In this document: positions 7,878 through 14,195 of the stretch, piece by piece
Numbering within the stretch: position 1 is the first letter of the stretch
Layout: each line of letters opens with the position of its first letter
Source of the DNA: JAQVUB01 sp033809415
GTDB lineage: Bacteria > Verrucomicrobiota > Lentisphaeria > Oligosphaerales > Oligosphaeraceae
Length of the DNA stretch: 14,195 bases
Assembly (NCBI GenBank): GCA_033809415.1
Contig: JAPXLT010000106.1
Span: 1 to 14,195, forward strand
Reading direction: 5' to 3'
The notes under the pieces: model-generated
Seen by the model: the letters and a program-made list of their open reading frames with translations, nothing else
Databases searched by the model: none
Told to the model about the DNA's origin: nothing
Translations under genes and position numbers: made by a program

Positions 7878-7939
7878 TTTTTTAACCACGAAATACACGA
7901 AAAATTTCGTGTTTTTTCGTGTGGTTCGTGGTTAAAAAA
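7878..7939. terminator. inverted repeat, probable bidirectional terminator built from a dispersed repeat
   Basis: The left arm begins TTTTTTAACCACGAA (7878) and the right arm ends TTCGTGGTTAAAAAA (7939). The arms are about 28 bases each with only two mismatches. Each is preceded by A or followed by T runs, depending on strand. The element lies just after the AraC-type gene stop and about 30 bases beyond the stop of the convergent GH123-like gene. It can therefore terminate transcription from both sides. The arm sequence belongs to the same family as single copies at 11166-11189, 12563-12589 and 14041-14064. Confidence 0.75.
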
Positions 7940-7969
7940 TCTTAAGTAACGAGTATTGCCCTGTCCCCT

Positions 7970-10390
7970 TTACATTCCGGACAATGCTTGGGCGATGACT
8001 TCTCTGGCTTTGCAGATTGCTTCTGGGGTGAGGTCTGGGGTTGCATCCGGGTTCACCAGTGGCATGATTTCTTTCTCGATTTCCGTCCACTTCTCGAGTG
8101 GCAGTTTTTTTCTGGCCATTGTCAAGTAGTCGAAGTCATCTATGCTATCCCTCATGACAGGCAGTCTTACAGACGCCACGGGCACTCCGGGTTCGACGGG
8201 CGGATAGAAGAGCCATGTGAGGCCATTGTTGCTGAAATTTCCATTCCATTTGTAGTCCATCGTCCACTGGAGATAGCCAGTGAGTCCGAATCCCCAGCAT
8301 CTCCACGTGGTATTTCTTGTTGCAGCAAGCGGTTTGACGGGTGAATATGACACTCCGTTCTGGTAGAGCCAGACCTCTTTGCCTTCGGAGGCAGCCTTTG
8401 CGATTCTGTTGCGGGCGATTTCTCCCCACCAGTTGCAAGGGGAGCCGGCCACCGTAATTTCGCTGTAGCGCAGCACCATTTCATCCGGCGCTCCGACGGT
8501 GAGCACGCGCACTTCCGGCGCGAGTCGATGGCAGAGTTCCGATGTCTGCTTCAGCATGTCGTACATGGGTTTTGTCACTTCATCCCACATGTAGGCAACA
8601 AGTCTTTGCTCGATTCCCCGTTGCTTGAATTGTCTGAAGCATGAGGAAATGTAGCTTGTCACAGTTGGTTCGAATTCAGGCGAATTCGGGTCAAGCCCCA
8701 TGAAATGCACCTTTTTGCCGGGTTTCCAATCCCATGCGCCAAAAAACAAATACGGTATGCATGTTATGTTGAAGTTGAGGTTCTTGATGGCATATTCCGC
8801 AAGGTCAAAATATTCAGGCATATCGAGTTCCTTGCCATCGAAATTGCTTTTGAGTTGCTTGTTTCCTCCATAGAACACGGTCGTAGTGTGCCTGTATTTG
8901 GCTGCGAGGTCCAAGGTCGCCTTGCGCATTTCCGGCGGTGTTTCCCAAAGGAGTCCGTAGCAGGTGAAATTGGGATTCAACGGCAATGAAAAATTCCAGA
9001 CAGTGACTTTCAGCGGGATGTCGAATTCGAGGGCGGCTCCATCGTTGTCCCGTAGTTTCAGGGTGATTGTTCCGGCATAATCGCCGGGTTGCTGGTCATC
9101 TGGTACGGTTATCGTCAGCCATAGTACTTGGTTTTCAAATTCCACGGGATAGTCATTGGCAAGCGGCAGGAGTTTGTCTCCGATTTGCGCGGACATTCCC
9201 CGCTGGGAGAAGCTGTTGTTCTGCTCTTGGTATTCCAGCCACTGTGCTTCCATGCAGAGAGGTGACATTTTCCCGCCCTGGCTGTCTGTCAGAATATGGG
9301 CTTTTATCGATTCAACCTTCATGCCTTTTGCGCCGCTAAGGACCAACTGCACTGATTCCGCCTCGCGCCTGGCTGCTTTCACCGTAATTTCCGGCAGACT
9401 CTGAGCAGGCAATGCAGTTTCCGGGTGCACCCGTTTCGAGGATATTTCCTGCCAGAGGGTGAGCGTGCCTTTTTTGCCGATGAGTCCCGCCAACGCCGAC
9501 GGCATGGTCTGATCCTCGTTGATGCCTTTCATGGTGAAGGATGGCGGCTTGATATCCAGCCGTTTCACCAGAGTCCTGGCTGCCTCCTTGTGCGCCTCCG
9601 TAAGAGTACCACCATCCAGCACCGCATAGCTGCACTCGAAAACCTGACATTCCCCGGCCTTTCTGAAATTCACGAAAGGCAAATATAAATGATGAAAACT
9701 AAGGGTTTTGCACCATTTGCTGTCCGAAACTTTCGGTGCCAGCCCGGCTTTTTCCCCATTTTCAAGCGGTGCGTTCAAGTTTGGCATCACAAGGATTGTG
9801 CGTTTGTATGCAGAGCTGTGCAGGAAGATCACGTGCGAATGCGCCACCTGGGCCTCCGTAGGCATCGAGGATTGCCCGAATGTTTCAAGGTCAGGGTCGG
9901 TATTGAAGGATACGCTGTCGACTTCCTTGGAAAAGCGTACGATTGGGAAATTGATGGATGGGTATTCCCTGCTTTGCAATGCGGAAAGCTCATATCGCGA
10001 AGTGATTGCCTCGCAGTCGTCATACATCCGGATGATCCTGCGCAGGCCGACCTCGTGGTTGCCGCTCAACAGCACAGCCTCCGATACCACGCCATTCTTC
10101 GAGGTGGTCAGGCTGCTTACCGGCCAGGCTGCCTCGTCCTGATCCCTGTAGAAATGTTCGCTCTCATTCTCATTGCGTCCATAATACCAGACCGAGGACG
10201 AGAACATGGACATTTTGCTCTCTTTGTCCACAAAGTTGAAATTATAGTTTCTGTCGGCCACAAGTCTCATCGTCAGACTGCCGTTCTCCATCAGCAGTTG
10301 CTTGTCGCCCTGCTCGATCCGGACTGCGCCATAGGATGCCGCGCAGGCAAGGAGGCACAAAATCGCTTTTGACATCGCATTGTATTTCAC
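7970..10390 (-). CDS. GH123-like glycoside hydrolase (DUF4091), probable exo-beta-N-acetylgalactosaminidase type
   Basis: This 806-residue protein is predicted to be exported. Residues 1-22 form a short signal, and LLAC at 13-16 makes a lipoprotein anchor possible, though ordinary cleavage after SYG or GA is also plausible. An N-terminal beta-rich part is followed by the DUF4091/GH123 catalytic region at about residues 470-760. It carries LVAYMWDEVTKP at 597-608. In characterised GH123 enzymes an adjacent Asp-Glu pair drives substrate-assisted hydrolysis of beta-GalNAc, and D603-E604 matches that pair. VRLPVMRDSIDDFDYL (741-756) is the usual closing motif. The exact substrate remains inferred. 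The start is GTG with AGGAAGAAGGG upstream, overlapping the stop codon of the preceding pseudopilin gene. An internal ATG five codons later lacks a ribosome binding site. It is the last gene of locus B, 16 bp behind the pseudopilin gene. Confidence 0.85.
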   Translation of the reverse strand: MKYNAMSKAILCLLACAASYGAVRIEQGDKQLLMENGSLTMRLVADRNYNFNFVDKESKMSMFSSSVWYYGRNENESEHFYRDQDEAAWPVSSLTTSKNGVVSEAVLLSGNHEVGLRRIIRMYDDCEAITSRYELSALQSREYPSINFPIVRFSKEVDSVSFNTDPDLETFGQSSMPTEAQVAHSHVIFLHSSAYKRTILVMPNLNAPLENGEKAGLAPKVSDSKWCKTLSFHHLYLPFVNFRKAGECQVFECSYAVLDGGTLTEAHKEAARTLVKRLDIKPPSFTMKGINEDQTMPSALAGLIGKKGTLTLWQEISSKRVHPETALPAQSLPEITVKAARREAESVQLVLSGAKGMKVESIKAHILTDSQGGKMSPLCMEAQWLEYQEQNNSFSQRGMSAQIGDKLLPLANDYPVEFENQVLWLTITVPDDQQPGDYAGTITLKLRDNDGAALEFDIPLKVTVWNFSLPLNPNFTCYGLLWETPPEMRKATLDLAAKYRHTTTVFYGGNKQLKSNFDGKELDMPEYFDLAEYAIKNLNFNITCIPYLFFGAWDWKPGKKVHFMGLDPNSPEFEPTVTSYISSCFRQFKQRGIEQRLVAYMWDEVTKPMYDMLKQTSELCHRLAPEVRVLTVGAPDEMVLRYSEITVAGSPCNWWGEIARNRIAKAASEGKEVWLYQNGVSYSPVKPLAATRNTTWRCWGFGLTGYLQWTMDYKWNGNFSNNGLTWLFYPPVEPGVPVASVRLPVMRDSIDDFDYLTMARKKLPLEKWTEIEKEIMPLVNPDATPDLTPEAICKAREVIAQALSGM

Positions 10391-10406
10391 TGGGGTTCCC
10401 TTCTTC

Positions 10407-11141
10407 CTAGTTGAAGCTGTCTGTTCCTGTTGTCACATTGACTTCCACGTTGCCTCTGGATGGGCACTTGTGTGCTTCCGCATGGCCGTCCACATGAAGT
10501 GCGTTCAAGGAGTTACTATGCCTTCTTGCACCCACCTTGTCAGTGAACGTTCCATCCATGAGCGCATTGTTCTGGTTTGAAGCATTCCAGTAGGTGAAAC
10601 ACATCGAGGTGCCGCTGCCCCCATACTTGTCCTGGCGATCGCACACATAGATATATCGAGTTGGCCGCTTCACAAAGGAGATTGTGGCGATGTAATTTTT
10701 CCCTCCGAACCGGTTGTTGACCGCATAGTGCAAGTTGAACCACTCCTTTATGCCGTTGCGATTATAGCAGGAATAGTTGTTGGCGCTTGGCTCGGAAGGA
10801 CAAAAGAAAAACGGATATTTGGCGGTTCCGTTCGTTGCACGATCTTGCGCCATCTCGCCTTTCAGGAGACCGGCCCAAGTGAATTCGTTGCCGCCCCAGC
10901 TGGTTCCTGAAGGCGGGAAATAGTCGTTGTTGTCATGGACATACATCATCAACGCGACGCTGATCTGCTTGAGATTGTTGGTGCAGGATATGCTCTGGGC
11001 TTTCGCACGCGCTTTACTCAAGGCCGGAAGCAGCATGGCCGCAAGTATGGCAATGATGGCGATGACGACGAGCAGTTCAATGAGCGTAAAGTACCTGTCA
11101 TTCTTTTTGATCCCATGTCTGTCCATTTGTGTAACTCCCAT
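10407..11141 (-). CDS. pseudopilin-like protein, prepilin N-terminus and H-X9-DG C-terminus (locus B)
   Basis: This protein is 244 residues from the first ATG, or 239 from a second Met at 11126. FTLIELLVVIAIIAILAAML begins at residue 18 and Glu is at +5. The residue before the cleavage site is Tyr (DRY-F), not Gly. A conserved block follows the helix (ISCTNNLKQISVALMMYV), and near the C-terminus HSNSLNALHVDG fits H-X9-DG. The family is the same as the locus A protein but the middle parts differ, so the pair is not a recent duplication. For the first ATG only AGGTG about ten bases upstream is seen. The second Met has GGGAG eight bases upstream, which may be better. The TAG stop is followed after 16 bp by the hydrolase GTG, so translational coupling is likely. 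Confidence 0.86.
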   Translation of the reverse strand: MGVTQMDRHGIKKNDRYFTLIELLVVIAIIAILAAMLLPALSKARAKAQSISCTNNLKQISVALMMYVHDNNDYFPPSGTSWGGNEFTWAGLLKGEMAQDRATNGTAKYPFFFCPSEPSANNYSCYNRNGIKEWFNLHYAVNNRFGGKNYIATISFVKRPTRYIYVCDRQDKYGGSGTSMCFTYWNASNQNNALMDGTFTDKVGARRHSNSLNALHVDGHAEAHKCPSRGNVEVNVTTGTDSFN

Positions 11142-11165
11142 GTTGTAATGTCACCTAATTTCTTG

Positions 11166-11217
11166 TTCGTGTTTTTTCGTTGTTAAAAATGAGTTGCGGG
11201 CGTTAGCCCATGCTGCA
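11166..11217. terminator. dispersed-repeat copy and hairpin between the GntR-type and pseudopilin genes
   Basis: GGGC/GCCC with a 4-base loop (11198-11209), extended by TTGC/GCAA, forms a modest hairpin just after the regulator stop. On the minus strand it is followed by a short T-rich stretch (CATTTTTAAC). It could end part of the regulator transcript. Next to it, 11166-11189 carries a degenerate copy of the TTTTTAACCACGAA-type dispersed repeat in reverse orientation. The gap is only 83 bp and no separate promoter was recognised, so read-through into locus B remains possible. Confidence 0.4.
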
Positions 11218-11224
11218 AACATTT

Positions 11225-12358
11225 CTATGAGGATGCGGGACTTACGGCTGTGCGGCCGGGGATGAAGTTCGGGCGCAGTGATATTGTCTGGCCTTTGACG
11301 CCCCCCTGTCCATTCACTTCTGCCAAAAGAATGCGTACAGCCTCTGAGCAAATTTCATCCAGGCGGTCGTTGAATCCAGTGAAAGACAAGGGGAAAATTC
11401 TCAAATCGTTTCTGGCGCCTAGGATGCTCACATCCTCCGGCACTCGGAAACCATGTTTTGCAAGGGCGGCGGATGCAAAATTGGCGCGGAAATCGTCAAG
11501 GCATATCAGCGCTGTTGGATGTGGTTTGGTGCCATCGAATGCTTTTTGCATATATGGCCAGTAGTCCACATCCCCCCTTTCAGACAGGAGGATTCCATTG
11601 CAGCGCGAGCGTTGCCAGGTGATGCACCATTCCTGTTCGACCTTAAGGCCGTACATCGCCATGGCCTTCAAGTAGCCCTCAAAGCGTTCACGGGGCATGA
11701 GCAACTCGCTTTCATTGCTCAAAAAACCTATTCTGGAATGACCGAGTCCCTTGAGGTACCTGACGGCCTGGTAACTCCTGCTGAAGTTGTCTATTTTCAC
11801 CCAGTTGCAGTCTATTTCCGGATTCACATATTGAAGGCCGACGGAGGGAAGCGGCCAAATGTGATCCGACCAGAATGATGGGGGAAGCTCGCCATGGAAG
11901 ATGACACCGCACAGGTCCTTCTTGACCAGGCTGACGGGCGGAGTGCAATCCAGTCCCAGCTGGGAATAGAGCATGCTGTAGGACTGTTTCTCGAGAAGCT
12001 TGTTTATGTTCTCGAATATGGGCAGGAACACGCTGCGCCCGCATTCCTCTGACAATGCGGATGACATGGACAGAAACAGGATCTGCCGGCTTTGAACACC
12101 TCCGGATTCTCTGCCTTTCATGCGTTCATCCATTTGTGCCACAAAGGTTCCGCTGCCCTGGACTTTTTTCAGAAGTCCCTCGCCAACGAGTATGTTGACG
12201 GCTTTTCTGACCGTGTTCCGGCTGATTCCAAAGCTGGCGGCAAGTTCCGTTTCCGTCTGAATTGCATCTCCCGGCTTCAAGCGCCCGGCTAAAATGTCCA
12301 CACGCAACTTTTCTGCAAGAGTGTCATAGGCCTTGTTGGATTGACGGCGCAGATTCAT
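11225..12358 (-). CDS. GntR/LacI-type (AraR-like) transcriptional regulator
   Basis: This 377-residue one-component regulator has a GntR winged helix-turn-helix at about residues 9-75. Visible parts are DILAGRLKPGDAIQTETELA, then FGISRNTVRKAVNILVGEGL and the wing GSGTFV. Residues about 90-370 form a LacI/periplasmic-binding-protein-like effector domain, seen in VKIDNFSRSYQAVRYL, GHSRIGFL (206-213), PTALICLDDF (281-290) and LRPNFIPGRT near the end. AraR of Bacillus has this same architecture and responds to arabinose. The ligand here is unknown, and its position before the GH123-like enzyme suggests an amino-sugar or oligosaccharide. AAGGG lies about ten bases before the ATG. The gene has its own strong promoter. 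It may repress locus B and itself, which is inference. Confidence 0.87.
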   Translation of the reverse strand: MNLRRQSNKAYDTLAEKLRVDILAGRLKPGDAIQTETELAASFGISRNTVRKAVNILVGEGLLKKVQGSGTFVAQMDERMKGRESGGVQSRQILFLSMSSALSEECGRSVFLPIFENINKLLEKQSYSMLYSQLGLDCTPPVSLVKKDLCGVIFHGELPPSFWSDHIWPLPSVGLQYVNPEIDCNWVKIDNFSRSYQAVRYLKGLGHSRIGFLSNESELLMPRERFEGYLKAMAMYGLKVEQEWCITWQRSRCNGILLSERGDVDYWPYMQKAFDGTKPHPTALICLDDFRANFASAALAKHGFRVPEDVSILGARNDLRIFPLSFTGFNDRLDEICSEAVRILLAEVNGQGGVKGQTISLRPNFIPGRTAVSPASS

Positions 12359-12401
12359 GGATAAACATCCCTTTTATCATTCCTAAATCATACCACCTGT
12401 G

Positions 12402-12430
12402 AATATATTACATTCTCTTTTCCTTGTCAA
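12402..12430 (-). promoter_or_regulatory. sigma70-type promoter of the GntR/LacI-type regulator
   Basis: On the minus strand a perfect TTGACA (12425-12430) is followed after exactly 17 bases by TATATT (12402-12407). Transcription would begin near 12395 and give a leader of about 37 bases before the ATG at 12358. The leader contains ATGAT twice, 11 bases apart, a possible but weak operator. It is the best promoter in the window. Confidence 0.75.
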
Positions 12431-12562
12431 ACAATTGCCGGAAAAAAGTGGCGCAGCCGTCCCGGTTGCGATGTAAGGCGTCAGTACCCGGGTAAGCAAG
12501 AAATTCTTTTTGAACAACGAAATGCCCAAAAGGACTTGGGGTGGATTAGCGTTCGCAACCTA
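12431..12562. other. intergenic spacer, nothing recognised
   Basis: This is the upstream half of the 348-bp gap between the divergent GntR-type and ATPase genes. I see no coding sequence, no clear hairpin with a T run and no repeat shared with other parts of the window. Confidence 0.5.
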
Positions 12563-12589
12563 TTTTTTACCACGAAAGGCACGAAAATT
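12563..12589 (+). repeat. dispersed TTTTTTACCACGAA-type repeat, single copy
   Basis: The words ACCACGAAAGG and CACGAAAATT after a T run match the arms of the inverted repeat at 7878-7939 and the copy at 14041-14064, with a few changes. It is not part of a hairpin here. It abuts the first dyad repeat upstream of the ATPase gene. Confidence 0.6.
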
Positions 12590-12614
12590 ATTTAACTGGA
12601 TATCCATGTAAATT
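12590..12614. repeat. dyad repeat 1, candidate operator upstream of the ATPase promoter
   Basis: This 25-bp element consists of half-sites TTTAACTGGA and TCCATGTAAA around a 2-base centre. The second is the reverse complement of TTTACATGGA, so the arms match at eight of ten positions. The same element with one base changed (T to A at the centre) recurs at 12665-12689, 75 bp downstream. It lies just upstream of the putative -35 box. Confidence 0.8.
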
Positions 12615-12624
12615 CTTTTTTGTT

Positions 12625-12654
12625 TTGGATTGTAAAATGGCAATGCGGTATTAT
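12625..12654 (+). promoter_or_regulatory. putative promoter of the DUF4143 ATPase gene
   Basis: TTGGAT (12625-12630) and TATTAT (12649-12654) are 18 bases apart, a moderate sigma70-type match. A start near 12661 would place dyad repeat 1 upstream of the promoter and dyad repeat 2 over the first transcribed bases. Alternative -10 boxes in the AT-rich stretch to 12664 are possible. Confidence 0.4.
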
Positions 12655-12664
12655 TTTATAAAGA

Positions 12665-12689
12665 ATTTAACTGGAAATCCATGTAAATT
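12665..12689. repeat. dyad repeat 2, candidate operator in the ATPase leader
   Basis: This is a second copy of the 25-bp dyad, 24 of 25 bases identical to 12590-12614 and in the same orientation. It ends seven bases before the GAGGAG ribosome binding site (12696-12701). A protein bound here, or a hairpin in the RNA, could block expression. Confidence 0.8.
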
Positions 12690-12706
12690 AGTTATGAGGA
12701 GTCTTC

Positions 12707-14020
12707 ATGGAGCGTAACTTTTATCTTCAGCAATTGATTTCCCGGATGAATAATGGCTTGATCAAGGTCATTACCGGCATTCGACGTTGTGGAAAATCCT
12801 ATTTGGTCTTTTCACTGTTCAAACAATATCTGCTCGAACATCAGGTTTCTGAAGATCGCATCATCACACTGGCTCTGGATGATGACTCCTGTGCAGTTTA
12901 TCGTAATCCATTGCAGCTTAGCCAATATCTTCGGGATCGGATCTCCAGTTCACGGGAAACGTATTATGTCCTGATCGATGAAATTCAGTACTGCTATCGT
13001 ATAAAACGCGATGACATGGATGAAAACAAGGTCGCTCCAGAGGACAGGGATTCCCTTTACATTACCTTTTATGATGTTTTGAATGGCATTCAGCGTCTCG
13101 GCAATGTCGACATCTACGTGACAGGAAGCAATTCGAAAATGCTGTCAAGCGATGTCCAAACCATTTTTCGCGGTCGCAGTGACGAGGTGAGAATCCATCC
13201 TTTTTCCTTTGCAGAATACCATGATTTCCTCAATGGAGACAAATACGATGATTGGGAAAACTATATGGTCTACGGCGGCATGCCGCTCTCGGTATTGGAG
13301 ACAGATGAGACAAAACGCCGGAATTATCTTAAAAATCTGTATGCAGAGGTCTACCTGAAGGATCTGATGGAGCGTCACAAGATTCAAGACCAGGTGCTGC
13401 TGGAGGCTATTCTTGACGCCCTCAATTCTGCGGTGGGGTCCTTGACTAATCCGACAAAACTGGCCAACAGCATTTCCTCCACGATGAACATAAGAACAAC
13501 TGCCAATACGGTTGATTTGTATATTCAATATCTTATCCAGGCCTTTCTTTTTGAAAAGGCGCAGCGTTTTGATGTCAAAGGAAAGAAGTATTTTGAGACG
13601 CCGTATAAACTATACTCTGAAGATGTTGGTCTTCGCAACGCCAGACTGAATTGGCGGCAGCAGGAACGCCCTCACATAATGGAGAATATTCTCTACAATG
13701 AACTGACTCGAAGAGGATTTTCGGTCGATGTTGGTGTCGTAACCATCGACAGCTATAAAAATGGCAAACGGGAAGTCCGCCAGCACGAAATTGATTTCAT
13801 CATCAATCAGGGGTTCAAGAAAACATACATCCAGTCAGCATTTTTCCTGGGTAGTTCGGAGAAAAAAGAACAGGAATTGCTGCCCCTTCGCCACTGCCGG
13901 GATTTTTTCAGAAAAATCGTTGTTACGGGTGGCAATGAAAAACTCTGGCAGGATGAAGAAGGCATACTGCACATCGGAATCATTCCTTTCCTGCTTGACA
14001 GCAATATTCTGGAACGGTAG
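12707..14020 (+). CDS. AAA-type ATPase with DUF4143 C-terminal domain
   Basis: This 437-residue protein belongs to the widespread ATP-binding DUF4143 group. Residues 24-31 (GIRRCGKS) form Walker A and YVLIDEIQY (87-95) forms Walker B with D91-E92. DIYVTGSNSKML (135-146) fits sensor 1, and FRGRSDEVRIHPFSFAEY (154-171) is the conserved arginine-bearing segment. The DUF4143 part begins near YAEVYLKDL (212-220). ENILYNELTRRGF (326-338) and EIDFI (361-365) look like the first acids of a PD-(D/E)XK-type fold. The following position reads YIQSA, with Gln where Lys is usual, so nuclease activity is doubtful. The group's biological role is not established. The start is fixed by GAGGAG five bases before the ATG. 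No partner gene is within the window, and the gene looks more AT-rich than its neighbours, which could mean transfer. Confidence 0.88.
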   Translation: MERNFYLQQLISRMNNGLIKVITGIRRCGKSYLVFSLFKQYLLEHQVSEDRIITLALDDDSCAVYRNPLQLSQYLRDRISSSRETYYVLIDEIQYCYRIKRDDMDENKVAPEDRDSLYITFYDVLNGIQRLGNVDIYVTGSNSKMLSSDVQTIFRGRSDEVRIHPFSFAEYHDFLNGDKYDDWENYMVYGGMPLSVLETDETKRRNYLKNLYAEVYLKDLMERHKIQDQVLLEAILDALNSAVGSLTNPTKLANSISSTMNIRTTANTVDLYIQYLIQAFLFEKAQRFDVKGKKYFETPYKLYSEDVGLRNARLNWRQQERPHIMENILYNELTRRGFSVDVGVVTIDSYKNGKREVRQHEIDFIINQGFKKTYIQSAFFLGSSEKKEQELLPLRHCRDFFRKIVVTGGNEKLWQDEEGILHIGIIPFLLDSNILER

Positions 14021-14040
14021 AAGACCTCATCCAAAAAGGA

Positions 14041-14064
14041 TTTTTTAACCACGAACCACACGAA
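14041..14064 (+). repeat. dispersed TTTTTTAACCACGAA-type repeat, single copy
   Basis: This copy is identical to the reverse complement of the right arm of the inverted repeat at 7878-7939 over more than 20 bases. It follows the ATPase stop by 20 bp. AAAAAGGATTTTT just before it could form only an A-T stem, so a terminator is not claimed. Confidence 0.75.
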
Positions 14065-14068
14065 CAGC

Positions 14069-14116
14069 CTTGGCGCGGACTGATCGCCCGCAACCCACAC
14101 GGACTTTACACGGACG
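14069..14116 (+). repeat. 48-bp dispersed repeat, right copy
   Basis: This is a perfect inverted match to 206-253. Directly after it, at 14120-14145, a second overlapping match to 199-224 carries the CACGGACTTTACACGGAC word again, followed by GACAGATC. The right end therefore holds two CGGAC-box pairs where the left end holds one. The remaining sequence to 14195 has no gene or repeat I recognise. Confidence 0.8.
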
Positions 14117-14195
14117 GGACACGGACTTTACACGGACGACAGATCGGACGGCTCGCCATGTGCCAAGGTCGGCTTTACTTTTTCAGTCGGAGGCG

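Noticed and set aside
12707..14020. Phage-defence or toxin-antitoxin module
   Set aside because: DUF4143 ATPases have been suggested in such roles, but no partner gene or defence island is visible in the window.
14029..14046. Terminator for the ATPase gene
   Set aside because: The only stem is AAAAA/TTTTT around a 3-base loop, too weak to call, and the adjacent repeat is a single, unpaired copy.
206..14116. Transposon terminal inverted repeats
   Set aside because: No transposase or integrase lies between the copies, no target-site duplication is apparent, and the same words occur internally at 4406-4513. Dispersed repeats are the simpler reading.

Overview
The window looks like a chromosomal, carbohydrate-scavenging region of a Lentisphaerota (Victivallales-like) bacterium, or a close relative in the Planctomycetota-Verrucomicrobiota-Chlamydiota group. 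This is inferred from gene content: two prepilin-like proteins with a FTLIELLVVIAIIAILA helix and a C-terminal H-X9-DG motif, large secreted glycoside-hydrolase-like proteins, a PF12831-type FAD oxidoreductase, a multicopy-type DUF4143 ATPase, and several families of short dispersed intergenic repeats. No rRNA, tRNA or housekeeping marker is present, so the taxon is not proven.

Layout. Positions 1-400 hold no convincing gene. They contain short palindromes, one copy of a 48-bp repeat and a cluster of GTCCAT repeats. Locus A (401-6677, minus strand) reads FAD-dependent oxidoreductase, then pseudopilin-like protein, then a 1327-residue secreted multidomain glycoside-hydrolase-like protein. The last two genes are separated by a ten-copy 11-bp tandem array. 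A divergent AraC-type regulator (7001-7876, plus) faces away from locus A across a 323-bp repeat-rich intergenic region. A 62-bp inverted repeat that can act as a two-way terminator separates it from locus B. Locus B (7970-12358, minus) reads GntR/LacI-type (AraR-like) regulator, then pseudopilin-like protein, then a GH123-like enzyme with the family's Asp-Glu catalytic pair. After a 348-bp gap comes a DUF4143 AAA-type ATPase (12707-14020, plus). Its promoter appears to be bracketed by two nearly identical 25-bp dyad repeats. The last 175 bp carry an inverted copy of the 48-bp repeat found near the left end.

How the genes may work together. Both loci have the same logic: a one-component sugar-type regulator, a pseudopilin-like protein immediately upstream of a large exported hydrolase, and tight same-strand packing. 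Locus B's enzyme points to beta-N-acetylgalactosaminide-containing glycans such as mucin-type or glycosphingolipid glycans. Locus A's protein combines a LamG-like fold, a CBM9-like domain and a DUF6067/GH123_N-like region. The pseudopilin next to each hydrolase suggests a link to export or surface display, which is inference. The least explained signals are the 11-bp array in front of the locus A hydrolase, the operator-like dyad pair at the ATPase gene, and the mosaic repeats at both window ends.
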